A stretch of DNA of 61,905 bases from a virus (IMGVR_UViG_3300009085_001018:1-61905), one strand, 5' to 3'; counted from the first letter of the stretch, positions 7,464-14,158 are shown. Notes: generated by a model not told the origin, from the sequence alone. Made by a program: numbers and translations.

Positions 7464-7513
7464 TGATTAATGTTTTAAATATAATAGACAGGGACAAAAT
7501 AAGGAGACTTTAA

Positions 7514-7759
7514 ATGGGAGATAATATATTAAGAGCAAAGTTTGTTGTATCAAGATTAGAAATTTTCGTAGGTAATATTAACGTAGAATTACTTCCGGCT
7601 ATAACTGGGAGTGAAGAGAATAAAACATTTTCTAAGTACACTCCTTCTGGTAAAATAGCACTTACTATCACTAATGAACAAGCGTATGATTTTTTTAAAA
7701 TAGGTAAGGAGTATTATATAGATTTTACCAAAGCAGAGGATAGAATACACAATATTTAA
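7514..7759 (+). CDS. Conserved small phage protein, function unknown
   Basis: 81 residues behind AAGGAG. It resembles a family of short phage proteins with a GSEENKTF-KYTPSGKI core (about residues 37-53), then an alternating beta pattern and an EYYIDFTKAE end. The family has no known activity; the predicted fold is all-beta. It is followed directly by the structured element at 7771. Confidence 0.6.
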   Translation: MGDNILRAKFVVSRLEIFVGNINVELLPAITGSEENKTFSKYTPSGKIALTITNEQAYDFFKIGKEYYIDFTKAEDRIHNI

Positions 7760-7770
7760 ACTTTAAAGTT

Positions 7771-7926
7771 GGCCTTATGGCGTTCTGATGAAAACGCTCT
7801 AGAGGAAACCTCGAACTAGATAGATAATCACGGTTTCATATGGCTTGGCGAGGATTGAGAGCCGTGTTATGATAGATAAATGACCATATGCTATCTCTAA
7901 AATCAAGTAAGAATCTTGTTAAGGCC
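7771..7926 (+). ncRNA. tRNA-like structured RNA with predicted kissing loop
   Basis: 156 bases between two genes. GGCCTTA (7771-7777) pairs with TAAGGCC (7920-7926) as a 7-bp closing helix, followed by TTTT. TG then leads to a D-arm-like hairpin, GCGTT (7780-7784) with AACGC (7793-7797). CACGG/CCGTG (7829-7833, 7862-7866) and GATAG/CTATC (7871-7875, 7891-7895) form two hairpins. Their loops carry CATATGG (7837-7843) and CCATATG (7884-7890), which can pair as a 7-bp kissing complex. CAAG/CTTG with a 7-base loop sits against the closing helix like a T-arm. No anticodon arm is identifiable. A regulatory leader or terminator is possible. Confidence 0.5.
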
Positions 7927-7943
7927 TTTTAAATGGAGCTAAA

Positions 7944-8111
7944 ATGTTAAAAGAAAAACAAAAAAAATGGATAATGAGGATTATAAAAATTAAGGAAGAT
8001 GATGAAAAATTGTCTCAGGAATTGTTACAAGAATTTGGCGAGACTGTTAGTGAGGGGTACGATATTTTTATCAAGAGATTGGAGATAGTATTGAATAAAA
8101 AGAGCAAGTAA
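7944..8111 (+). CDS. Small charged hypothetical protein
   Basis: 55 residues, Lys/Glu-rich and probably helical, with no recognised motif. ATGGAGC before the ATG at 7944 provides a ribosome binding site. It starts 18 bases after the closing helix of the structured element, so that element could act as its leader. Confidence 0.5.
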   Translation: MLKEKQKKWIMRIIKIKEDDEKLSQELLQEFGETVSEGYDIFIKRLEIVLNKKSK

Positions 8112-8170
8112 AGTTGCTTTAGATTTAAGTTTATTAAATAAATATTATAAAATATAAAGGGGTGGGCAGC

Positions 8171-8869
8171 ATGTTAAAAATATCTAAGGGAAATATGTAT
8201 GACTGGGTTACACATATGCATTCTCATTTAGCTGGTGCATGTCTACATAAATGTAGTTATTGTTATGTGCAGAAGAATAGGTTTGGGGTCAGTCCACGTT
8301 ATTTAGGTGATCTTAGATTAATTGAATCAGAGTTTGGGGTTGATTATGGTTTTAATAAAATAATATTTATTGAGCATATGAATGATATGTTTGCTAAAGA
8401 AATAGATAGGTTGTGGATAGTAAAGATTCTTAATCATTGTCGGAAATATTCTGGTAATCAATATGTGTTTCAGAGTAAAAACCCTAAACGGATGGTAGAA
8501 TTTCTTGCTTTATTTCCTAAGAATTCGCTTATTGGGACTACCATAGAAACTAATCGTAATATGGATAATATAAGTAAAGCACCACTATCTATGGAGCGCA
8601 TAGAGGGGATAACGCAAATTGCTGCTGCGGGTTTTAAAACATTTATTACGATTGAACCAGCTTTAGATTTCGATGCTCAAGATTTTGCATTATTAATTGT
8701 TAATGCTAAACCAAGTTTTGTTAATATAGGTATAGACAGTAAGAATTGTGGATTAAAAGAACCAAGTAAGGAAAAGATTTTAGAATTTATAAAATTACTC
8801 CAAGCAAATAATATTACTATAAAAAAGAAAATTAATTTGAAAAGGTTAGGTATTAATATGGAGCAATAA
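8171..8869 (+). CDS. Radical SAM protein
   Basis: About 232 residues from the ATG at 8171, with AGGGGTGG six bases upstream; the GTG at 8162 is less likely. CLHKCSYCYV near residues 25-34 gives the CxxxCxxC cluster motif of radical SAM enzymes, which use a 4Fe-4S cluster and S-adenosylmethionine to start radical chemistry. Later segments (IEHMNDMFA, TIETNR, TIEPALDFD) fit the strands of the partial TIM barrel. It resembles phage-encoded radical SAM proteins of the Gp37/Gp68 or DUF5131 type. Substrate unknown. Confidence 0.85.
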   Translation: MLKISKGNMYDWVTHMHSHLAGACLHKCSYCYVQKNRFGVSPRYLGDLRLIESEFGVDYGFNKIIFIEHMNDMFAKEIDRLWIVKILNHCRKYSGNQYVFQSKNPKRMVEFLALFPKNSLIGTTIETNRNMDNISKAPLSMERIEGITQIAAAGFKTFITIEPALDFDAQDFALLIVNAKPSFVNIGIDSKNCGLKEPSKEKILEFIKLLQANNITIKKKINLKRLGINMEQ

Positions 8870-8932
8870 TATATAATTTAAACTCGAAGGACTCATCACC
8901 ACATACAAACAGAAGTTGGGGGAGGTAGGCAA

Positions 8933-9247
8933 ATGCTAAATAAAAAAGATTGGGAAGGGATAATTTATGTAAAAGGTAGGTTAAGCAAAAGAAAAGTGAT
9001 GAATGAATTATTAGACTATGGTTTTCTAATGGAACAAGCAAGTAAAGTATATGAATATTTTACAGGATTATCTAAAACAAATTATTATGCAAGCACAATC
9101 ATATCAAGAATAGAAGAAACAACTTATGATCAGAAAATTACTCAGGATGATGTAAAAATGTTAATTGAAGAAAGTAGTAGTAAGAAAGAATTAATAGAAA
9201 GTCTTTGTGAATATTTTGATTTAAACAAACAGAATCCGGACAAGTAA
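8933..9247 (+). CDS. Hypothetical protein
   Basis: 104 residues, helical and charged, unrecognised. GGGGGAGGTAGG precedes the ATG. The next gene follows 11 bases later. Confidence 0.6.
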   Translation: MLNKKDWEGIIYVKGRLSKRKVMNELLDYGFLMEQASKVYEYFTGLSKTNYYASTIISRIEETTYDQKITQDDVKMLIEESSSKKELIESLCEYFDLNKQNPDK

Positions 9248-9257
9248 AGGAGAGGGT

Positions 9258-9509
9258 ATGAAACTAAGTAAAACACAACAAGAATTGTTAAATGATTTAA
9301 AGATGGGTGATTTTCTCCATTATATGCCTTACATGGGGAGTTACAATCCTACTTCTTATTATTTTATGCATAAAACAATGAATCATTACAAATTGGCAAC
9401 GGTTGATAAACTGATAAAGTTAGGATACTTAGAAGAATTTGATAGAGAAATTTATAGTGGAAATCACAAGGTTAGGCTTAAATCAATACCTACACAGGAG
9501 AACAAATAA
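9258..9509 (+). CDS. Hypothetical protein, possibly winged-helix-like
   Basis: 83 residues. A pattern of helix, helix (ATVDKLIKLGYLEEF), then a short beta hairpin (HKVRLKSI) at the C-terminus would suit a winged helix, but no family is recognised. AAAGGAGAGGGT precedes the ATG. It ends in the recurring ACAAATAACC leader that precedes several genes here. Confidence 0.5.
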   Translation: MKLSKTQQELLNDLKMGDFLHYMPYMGSYNPTSYYFMHKTMNHYKLATVDKLIKLGYLEEFDREIYSGNHKVRLKSIPTQENK

Positions 9510-9533
9510 CCAAAGGCGGAAAGGGAGTGAAGA

Positions 9534-9707
9534 ATGGATAATTGGAGTAATGAAGGTATCATTTTGGCTGTTGTTATAATGATTGTATCTATTGGGTTGG
9601 TTATCTGTTTGCCGATTTACAGTTACAAAATGAATTCTCAGTTTATAAAAAATGGGTACCATCAACAACAAAAGCTCGGTGAATCTGGGGTTATTTGGGT
9701 AAAATAA
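9534..9707 (+). CDS. Small membrane protein, paralogue A
   Basis: 57 residues with one hydrophobic segment (residues about 9-28) and a basic tail. The second copy at 12370 is almost identical, especially over the last 26 residues (NSQFIKNGY... to GVIWVK). The start is set by GGCGGAAAGGGAG upstream, a leader shared with the copy. It is too short for common cut-offs. The differences between copies fall mainly in the membrane half. Confidence 0.65.
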   Translation: MDNWSNEGIILAVVIMIVSIGLVICLPIYSYKMNSQFIKNGYHQQQKLGESGVIWVK

Positions 9708-9718
9708 TTAACTATCAA

Positions 9719-9794
9719 GGCGGTGGTTGTGGCGTAGTCTGGTTAAGCGCATCTTCGATAGAGGATAATCGTAGGTTCAAATCCTGCCGGTGCA
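9719..9794 (+). ncRNA. tRNA-like element without an anticodon loop
   Basis: After the common flank ATCAAGGCG, GTGGTTG TG GCGT (9723-9735) looks like acceptor strand, linker and D-stem. GCGT pairs with GCGC (9747-9750) around a GG-containing D-loop. ATCTTC/GAGGAT closes only a GATA tetraloop where the anticodon arm should be. GTAGG TTCAAAT CCTGC (9771-9787) is a textbook T-arm. The following CGGTGCA does not pair with GTGGTTG. It may be a decayed or recombined tRNA, or a leader of the 9815 gene. Confidence 0.5.
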
Positions 9795-9814
9795 CTGATT
9801 AAAAAGGAGAGCTA

Positions 9815-10084
9815 ATGCAAGAATATAATGATGGAACATTTAGTAAGATTTTAGTGCAAGAGTCTTTAATAGATGCGTTAAGTGATCCTAAAGAAATGGC
9901 TAAAACTAAGGCAATTCATTTTGGAACATATGAAGAATTGCAAGCTATGAAAGACAAGGTTGAAAGGCTATCAGAAGCTAAGTCGGACAGTGTTAAAGAT
10001 TATCTCTTTCGTATTGAGAAAAAACTTAATAGGATTATCTTGAAACTTAATATCCAAGAACCAAATGAATTTTTAATAATTTAA
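9815..10084 (+). CDS. Hypothetical coiled-coil-like protein
   Basis: 89 residues, helical and charged, with heptad-like Leu/Ile spacing in the C-terminal half (residues about 45-80). Preceded by the shared CACTGATTAAAAAGGAGAGC flank of the tRNA-like element. Unrecognised. Confidence 0.55.
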   Translation: MQEYNDGTFSKILVQESLIDALSDPKEMAKTKAIHFGTYEELQAMKDKVERLSEAKSDSVKDYLFRIEKKLNRIILKLNIQEPNEFLII

Positions 10085-10096
10085 AAAGGAGTAACC

Positions 10097-10126
10097 ATGA
10101 AGGATAAGAAGCGGAAGAAATTATGA
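10097..10126 (+). CDS. Nine-codon leader peptide, coupled
   Basis: A short frame reading MKDKKRKKL starts behind AAAGGAG and ends in TGA overlapping the ATG at 10123. The same first eight codons begin the 13293 gene. It may be a truncated remnant of that gene that now serves to load ribosomes onto the next one. Confidence 0.4.
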   Translation: MKDKKRKKL

Positions 10127-10320
10127 GCATACACATTAAATTTGTTTGTCCTGAATGTAAGTCAAAAGTAGAAGGTTTGTTATCGCATTGGGAATATTCA
10201 GATGCCAAAAAACAAGATACTCCGATTTGTTTGCATATTTTATCTTGTGAAAGTTGTGGTGTATATGGGGTTTATATAGAATGTCCAAAATGTGAGAAAG
10301 AAATAGATGTTTATTCTTAA
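10123..10320 (+). CDS. Zinc-ribbon protein
   Basis: 65 residues with CPEC (residues 9-12), CESC (about 44-47) and CPKC (about 55-58): three CxxC knuckles, enough for a zinc ribbon plus one extra pair. A nucleic-acid or protein interaction role is inferred. Coupled to the short leader frame before it. Confidence 0.65.
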   Translation: MSIHIKFVCPECKSKVEGLLSHWEYSDAKKQDTPICLHILSCESCGVYGVYIECPKCEKEIDVYS

Positions 10321-10422
10321 GAAAGGAGGGTAAATGAAGAAGAACAAGAAGCGAATAAAAGTTTGCTTCGTAGGATAGCGGCATATAAAGGTTTTCTAAA
10401 AAGAATGAAGAGGTAAGAAAAG

Positions 10423-10488
10423 ATGGATAGAGAAAGGTTAGAGCGTAGATTAACTGAGGCTATTGAGAGAGGGGAGATAACCAAATGA
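10423..10488 (+). CDS. 21-codon coupled leader frame
   Basis: An Arg/Glu-rich 21-residue peptide, MDRERLERR onward, whose stop overlaps the ATG of the radical SAM gene at 10485 in ATGA. Its own start has weak upstream purines. Possibly only a translational coupling device. Confidence 0.35.
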   Translation: MDRERLERRLTEAIERGEITK

Positions 10489-11312
10489 GAATAGCAAGAG
10501 TATTCCCAAGTAGAACAAGTATGACGCCAATAGATTCTTTATCTTTTTCGTATAAAGATGATCCCAGAGATTTATGGTTCCCAAGATATGAAGAAGTCCA
10601 CATCTCTTGTCAATTTACTTGGGATATCCCAAAAGCTAAAGAATTGGTAGAAAAATGGTCAGACGGTATTCATAAAGTAAAACTTGGAGGAGTTGCTATT
10701 AACGGTGAAAGTGATAAACCCTTTGTACCTGGTATGTATCTTAAAAAAGGCATTACAATTACTTCAAGAGGTTGCCCGAATAATTGTAGTTTTTGTATAG
10801 TAAGAAAAGGAGTGATTGAGTTTGATGATTTCCCCGAAGGTAACATTATTCAAGACAACAATATTTTAGCGTGTTCAGATCGCTATTGGAGATTAGTTAT
10901 AAGTATGCTTAAAAAACAAAAATCTATCGAGTTTAAGGGTGGATTAGAAAAGTATCGAATTACTCCTAAGATAGCAGAAGATTTGCGAGGGTTAAGAATA
11001 AAAACTTTATGGTTAGCGTGTGATCAACCGAATGGAATTGAGCCGTTAAGAAAAGCGATTGATATTTTACATAAAGCAGGGTTTACTAAAAACCATATTT
11101 ATTGTTATGTTTTAATCGGAGATAATGCAAGAGAAAACATCCATAGACTAAACGAAGTATATCGTATGGGGTGCTTACCTTTTGCGCAATTATTCAAAAA
11201 TAAAGAAAACGATATTGAATACTCAAAAGGGTGGAAAAACTTTCAAAGACGATGGAGTAGAAGCGCTATCATCAAGAGGAAGAAGTTGGGGGAGTTGGAC
11301 AAACCGAGGTAA
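10485..11312 (+). CDS. Radical SAM protein with N-terminal extension
   Basis: 275 residues. Residues 1-85 form an N-terminal region with a VKLGGVAING strand, reminiscent of the cobalamin-binding-like region before some radical SAM cores but without a clear cobalamin motif. TSRGCPNNCSFCIV near residues 92-105 is the CxxxCxxC cluster motif. The following strands (EFKGGLEKY, TLWLACDQP, YCYVLIGDN) suit the barrel. The substrate is unknown. It is the second radical SAM gene within 3 kb; the two proteins differ in length and motif context. Confidence 0.85.
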   Translation: MRIARVFPSRTSMTPIDSLSFSYKDDPRDLWFPRYEEVHISCQFTWDIPKAKELVEKWSDGIHKVKLGGVAINGESDKPFVPGMYLKKGITITSRGCPNNCSFCIVRKGVIEFDDFPEGNIIQDNNILACSDRYWRLVISMLKKQKSIEFKGGLEKYRITPKIAEDLRGLRIKTLWLACDQPNGIEPLRKAIDILHKAGFTKNHIYCYVLIGDNARENIHRLNEVYRMGCLPFAQLFKNKENDIEYSKGWKNFQRRWSRSAIIKRKKLGELDKPR

Positions 11313-11326
11313 ACAGGGAGGGGAGT

Positions 11327-11836
11327 ATGAAGATTTACAAAACGCAGCAAGAGGTTGAGGCAGATATTAAAGATGGAGTTTTGGCAATCGAGGGGAATGT
11401 AAAGTTTGAGTGTTCGATTTCAATTAGTGCGAGCATAGTTGTTACCGCCGGGGACATCACCGCCTGTGACATCAACGCCTGGGACATCACCGCCGGGAAC
11501 ATCAACGCCGGGAACATCAACGCCTGTGACATCACCGCCAGGAACATCAACGCCAGGAACATCAACGCCGGGAACATCACCGCCTGTGACATCAACGCCA
11601 GGAACATCACCGCCTGTGACATCAACGCCGGGAACATCACCGCCAGGGACATCATATATTACGCTTTCTGTTGTGTTTACAACTCGATAAAATGTGTTTC
11701 GATTAAAGCCAAACGAGAGGCACACCAAGTACCTATTTGTTTAGACGGGAAGTTAGAGATTATAAAAGCACCTGAAAAGATTAGTAATCCAAAAGAGGTT
11801 ATAATTAACAATGCAAAATACAGGTTAGTGGAATAA
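11327..11836 (+). CDS. Repeat protein with pentapeptide-like beta-helix
   Basis: 169 residues. Residues about 42-108 are 5-residue repeats of the form A-[GCRW]-[DN]-I-[NT], coded by a 15-bp repeat that is GC-rich against an AT-rich background. Pentapeptide repeats of this kind normally form a right-handed beta-helix. The N-terminal (KTQQEVEADIKDGVLAIEG) and C-terminal caps are ordinary sequence. I associate this layout with a known group of uncharacterised phage and bacterial proteins. Function unknown; scaffold or ligand-display is a guess. Confidence 0.75.
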   Translation: MKIYKTQQEVEADIKDGVLAIEGNVKFECSISISASIVVTAGDITACDINAWDITAGNINAGNINACDITARNINARNINAGNITACDINARNITACDINAGNITARDIIYYAFCCVYNSIKCVSIKAKREAHQVPICLDGKLEIIKAPEKISNPKEVIINNAKYRLVE

Positions 11837-11864
11837 CCAAAGCCGATAAGGTGGAAAGGGAGAA

Positions 11865-12065
11865 ATGAATGTTTATAAATGTACCATAGCAGTTAAAAAG
11901 ACGGGTTATTTACCAGGAACAGAAGATGATACAACAATAATCAATGTATTAGCTAAGAATCTGAAGCACGCAATTAGTAAAGCGTCTACTTATCGGTTGG
12001 CTGGAGAAGTAAAGAAAACAACTTCAGTTGTTGATGCCACCCTTGTTATAGTTATTGATAAGTAA
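11865..12065 (+). CDS. Hypothetical protein
   Basis: 66 residues with alternating hydrophobic pattern, probably a small alpha/beta protein. Preceded by CGATAAGGTGGAAAGGGAG, one of the recurring leaders of this region. Unrecognised. Confidence 0.6.
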   Translation: MNVYKCTIAVKKTGYLPGTEDDTTIINVLAKNLKHAISKASTYRLAGEVKKTTSVVDATLVIVIDK

Positions 12066-12076
12066 CTAACAATCAA

Positions 12077-12211
12077 GGCGGTGGTTGAGGCGTATTGAAT
12101 ACGCCAAACGGTTACGGTGTTGACTTGATAAAGTCCTTAAAATCGTAGAGCCGTATTAACCGTAAAGGAAATAAAACAAGTCCTGCAGGTCAAATCCTGC
12201 CAATCACCGCC
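12077..12211 (+). ncRNA. Structured RNA closed by 11-bp helix, tRNA-like ends
   Basis: GGCGGTGGTTG (12077-12087) pairs with CAATCACCGCC (12201-12211) over 11 contiguous pairs with one G-U. Inside are a 7-bp hairpin GGCGTAT/ATACGCC with a TGA loop (12089-12105), a helix ACGGTTA/TAACCGT (12108-12114, 12157-12163) extended by CGG/CCG, and an inner hairpin GACTT/AAGTC (12122-12135). A T-arm-like hairpin GCAGG TCAAAT CCTGC (12185-12200) stacks directly on the closing helix. The fold looks designed, but no anticodon arm is present. It lies between two small genes. Confidence 0.55.
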
Positions 12212-12230
12212 GATTAAATGAGGAGGGGAG

Positions 12231-12317
12231 ATGAGTATAGCTGTAGTAAAAGATTGTTATGCTGTTATGTGGAGTTATGGAGAAATTTGTGTAAGGTGTA
12301 ATTGTTGTGGAAGATAA
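12231..12317 (+). CDS. Tiny Cys-containing peptide
   Basis: 28 residues, ending RCNCCGR. AGGAGGGGAG precedes the ATG, a strong ribosome binding site, which is the main reason to believe it. It lies between the structured RNA and paralogue B of the membrane protein. Confidence 0.4.
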   Translation: MSIAVVKDCYAVMWSYGEICVRCNCCGR

Positions 12318-12369
12318 GATAAAAGAACTTGAGAACAAATAACCAAGCCGATAAGGCGGAAAGGGAGAT

Positions 12370-12543
12370 ATGGATAATTGGGATAATGAATGTATCATTT
12401 GGGCTGTTGTTATAATGATTATATCTATTGGGTTGATTCTCTGTTTGTCGATTTACAGTTACAAAATGAATTCTCAGTTTATAAAAAATGGATACCATCA
12501 ACAACAAAAGCTCGGTGAATCTGGGGTTATCTGGGTAAAATAA
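12370..12543 (+). CDS. Small membrane protein, paralogue B
   Basis: 57 residues, near-duplicate of the 9534 gene. The C-terminal 26 residues are identical and there are about six substitutions in the first half. One hydrophobic segment at residues 9-28. The leader CCGATAAGGCGGAAAGGGAG is shared, showing the duplication included the ribosome binding site. Confidence 0.65.
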   Translation: MDNWDNECIIWAVVIMIISIGLILCLSIYSYKMNSQFIKNGYHQQQKLGESGVIWVK

Positions 12544-12573
12544 TTAACTATCAAGGCGGAAAGGAAGTGAAGA

Positions 12574-12912
12574 ATGGAAATACAAGAAAAAGAGGTCAGT
12601 ATCAATGGGGTAGTATATGTGCAAAAAAGTACAATACAGGAAAAAGATATTAACAGTGATATAAAGATTGTAGTGTTACAACGTGGTTGGATTGTTGTTG
12701 GCAGGTTTGCGAGGTTAGGATCTCAATGTAAATTGTATAATGCCTCAGTAATTAGAATATGGGGTACAACAAAAGGTTTGGGAGAACTTGCTAAAGACGG
12801 AGTTACTTCTACAACAAAATTGGATAAATGTCATGGGGTAGTTGAATTTGATTACATGACCGTTGTATTAACTCTTGACTGTGAGGTGTCTAAATGGCAA
12901 ACAAAACTTTAG
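12574..12912 (+). CDS. Conserved phage protein resembling the DUF6948 family
   Basis: 112 residues. IVVLQRGWIVVGRF (about 30-43), the NASVIRIWGTTKGLGELA core (about 54-71) and the CEVSKW end match the pattern I associate with DUF6948. No activity is known; the fold is probably beta-rich. Start set by GGCGGAAAGGAAG upstream. Its end overlaps the start of the Gly-repeat gene. Confidence 0.7.
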   Translation: MEIQEKEVSINGVVYVQKSTIQEKDINSDIKIVVLQRGWIVVGRFARLGSQCKLYNASVIRIWGTTKGLGELAKDGVTSTTKLDKCHGVVEFDYMTVVLTLDCEVSKWQTKL

Positions 12913-13097
12913 AAGATGCTCATAGTATTATAGGCAACGGCAACGGCTACGGCTACGGCAACGGCTACGGCGACGGCAACGGCAACGGCGACGGCGACGG
13001 CGACGGCTACGGCTACGGCTACGGCTACGGCTACGGCGACGGCAACGGCTACGGCTACGGCTACGGCGACGGCAACGGCAACGGCTACGGCTATTAA
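12894..13097 (+). CDS. Gly-Tyr/Asn/Asp dipeptide-repeat protein
   Basis: 67 residues. After a 13-residue head the protein is purely G-[YND] dipeptides to the stop, coded by GGC plus TAC/AAC/GAC. This gives a GC-rich, 6-bp-periodic stretch unlike its surroundings. The start at 12894 overlaps the previous gene by 19 bases. The overlap and the ordinary head sequence argue it is translated; the tail would be disordered or adhesive. Function unknown. Confidence 0.55.
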   Translation: MANKTLEDAHSIIGNGNGYGYGNGYGDGNGNGDGDGDGYGYGYGYGYGDGNGYGYGYGDGNGNGYGY

Positions 13098-13106
13098 ACC
13101 ATCAAG

Positions 13107-13273
13107 GCGGTGGTTGTGGCGTATGGACACCAGTAATAACTATCTTTGGAGTTTGCGGATAACCATACAGAAACAAATTCCGAGACTATGAACCTACGCA
13201 GGTACTGTGATAGACAGTGGAGTTTTGCAGGCGACCTATAATATGGCGATGCAAACGTAATCCTGCCGGCGCA
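13107..13273 (+). ncRNA. tRNA-like-flanked element with expanded interior
   Basis: It shares both flanks with the 9719 element: ATCAAGGCGGTGGTTGTGGCGTA at the 5' side (split in two for length: ATCAAGGCGG then TGGTTGTGGCGTA) and CCTGCCGGCGCACTGATT at the 3' side. The interior is about 95 bases longer and different. Visible hairpins are GTATGG/CCATAC, ACTGT/ACAGT with a GATAG loop, and TTTGCA/TGCAAA. The outer ends do not pair well. No anticodon arm. Probably a leader of the 13293 gene or a mosaic tRNA remnant. Confidence 0.4.
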
Positions 13274-13292
13274 CTGATTAAAAAGGAGAGCC

Positions 13293-13469
13293 ATGAAGGA
13301 TAAGAAGCGGAAGAAAAGTTTGGTGGGGTGGATTGGCAGTTGTGATTTAAAATATATAAAAGCACATTTTTATAATGCAGGACGCTTGCCAGACATTGGA
13401 AAGGTTAAGAAAAGTATGGAGTACCGAGAATCTGTTATTAAAGTCCGCATCACAATAGAAGAAATCTAA
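13293..13469 (+). CDS. Small basic hypothetical protein
   Basis: 58 residues beginning MKDKKRKK, the same start as the nine-codon frame at 10097. Ends in a beta-like VIKVRITIEEI. Behind AAGGAGAGCC. Unrecognised. Confidence 0.55.
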   Translation: MKDKKRKKSLVGWIGSCDLKYIKAHFYNAGRLPDIGKVKKSMEYRESVIKVRITIEEI

Positions 13470-13482
13470 AGCGAGGTGCTGA

Positions 13483-13893
13483 ATGAAAGATGATGTGAGG
13501 GAGTATATGAGCGTTGAACTTAAAAGAGTTCATTGTGAAGCTGATAAGTTTTTGGATGGTCATTCATTGCAAAGTTTGACAATAGAGAAAATTGAAAGCG
13601 TTGTTATAAATGGATTGGTTTATAAATTAAAAACTGAAATTTTAGCCGAAGAAGAACCTAAAGAACTTTATGTTGCAGTATTCAAAATGTGCCCTACATG
13701 GTGGCAACAATTCAAAGAGGAAAAATTTCCTAAATGGTTGAAGCAAAAATTTCCTGTAAGATGGATTTTTGCCAAAAAGTATCTTACTATTCATCGTGAG
13801 GCGTGGTATCCGCAATTACCTGTCGTGTTCCCTAAGTGTGGAAAAGTTATTTTAAAGGATTTTATAGAAGAAAAAGAAATTAGGAATTACTAA
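13483..13893 (+). CDS. Hypothetical Trp-rich protein
   Basis: 136 residues. The middle is rich in Trp, Lys and Phe (WWQQFKEEKFPKWLKQKFPVRWIF), suggesting an amphipathic or membrane-surface segment. No family recognised. Start set by GCGAGGTGCTGAATG, the leader seen at three genes in this window. Confidence 0.6.
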   Translation: MKDDVREYMSVELKRVHCEADKFLDGHSLQSLTIEKIESVVINGLVYKLKTEILAEEEPKELYVAVFKMCPTWWQQFKEEKFPKWLKQKFPVRWIFAKKYLTIHREAWYPQLPVVFPKCGKVILKDFIEEKEIRNY

Positions 13894-13920
13894 CCAACCT
13901 ACGGGCAGATTGGAGGGGGA

Positions 13921-14136
13921 ATGAGTAATCATAGTTGGAACGGACTAAAAAATTATCCTAAAATAAGAAAGAGTATTTCAGAAGTATCGAAATTATTAAA
14001 GCAGACAGCTAATTCTAAAACCTCGCATTTAATGGATGTGGTTACTTGTATTGGTGCTAATATAAGCATTTTGAAAATACACTGCGATTATTTAACAAAA
14101 GAATTTGACAAGCAAAAACAATTACCTACGCCATAA
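13921..14136 (+). CDS. Hypothetical helical protein
   Basis: 71 residues behind GGAGGGGGA, predicted helical, unrecognised. The next gene begins 22 bases after its stop. Confidence 0.6.
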   Translation: MSNHSWNGLKNYPKIRKSISEVSKLLKQTANSKTSHLMDVVTCIGANISILKIHCDYLTKEFDKQKQLPTP

Positions 14137-14158
14137 CAACGCAGAAAGGACTGATAAA

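Noticed and set aside
7785-7808. Hammerhead ribozyme (CTGATGA ... GAAA)
   Set aside because: The two core strings are present, but the sequence between them does not form a proper stem II and no cleavage triplet is placed correctly.
9719-9794. Ordinary tRNA gene
   Set aside because: D-arm and T-arm are present but the anticodon arm has only a four-base loop and the acceptor strands do not pair.
11335-11728. Minus-strand and other plus-strand frames over the repeat gene
   Set aside because: By-products of the 15-bp repeat; only the frame from 11327 has ordinary sequence at both ends and a ribosome binding site.
12909-13130. Minus-strand AV-repeat frame opposite the Gly-repeat gene
   Set aside because: A shadow of the 6-bp repeat with no start signals.
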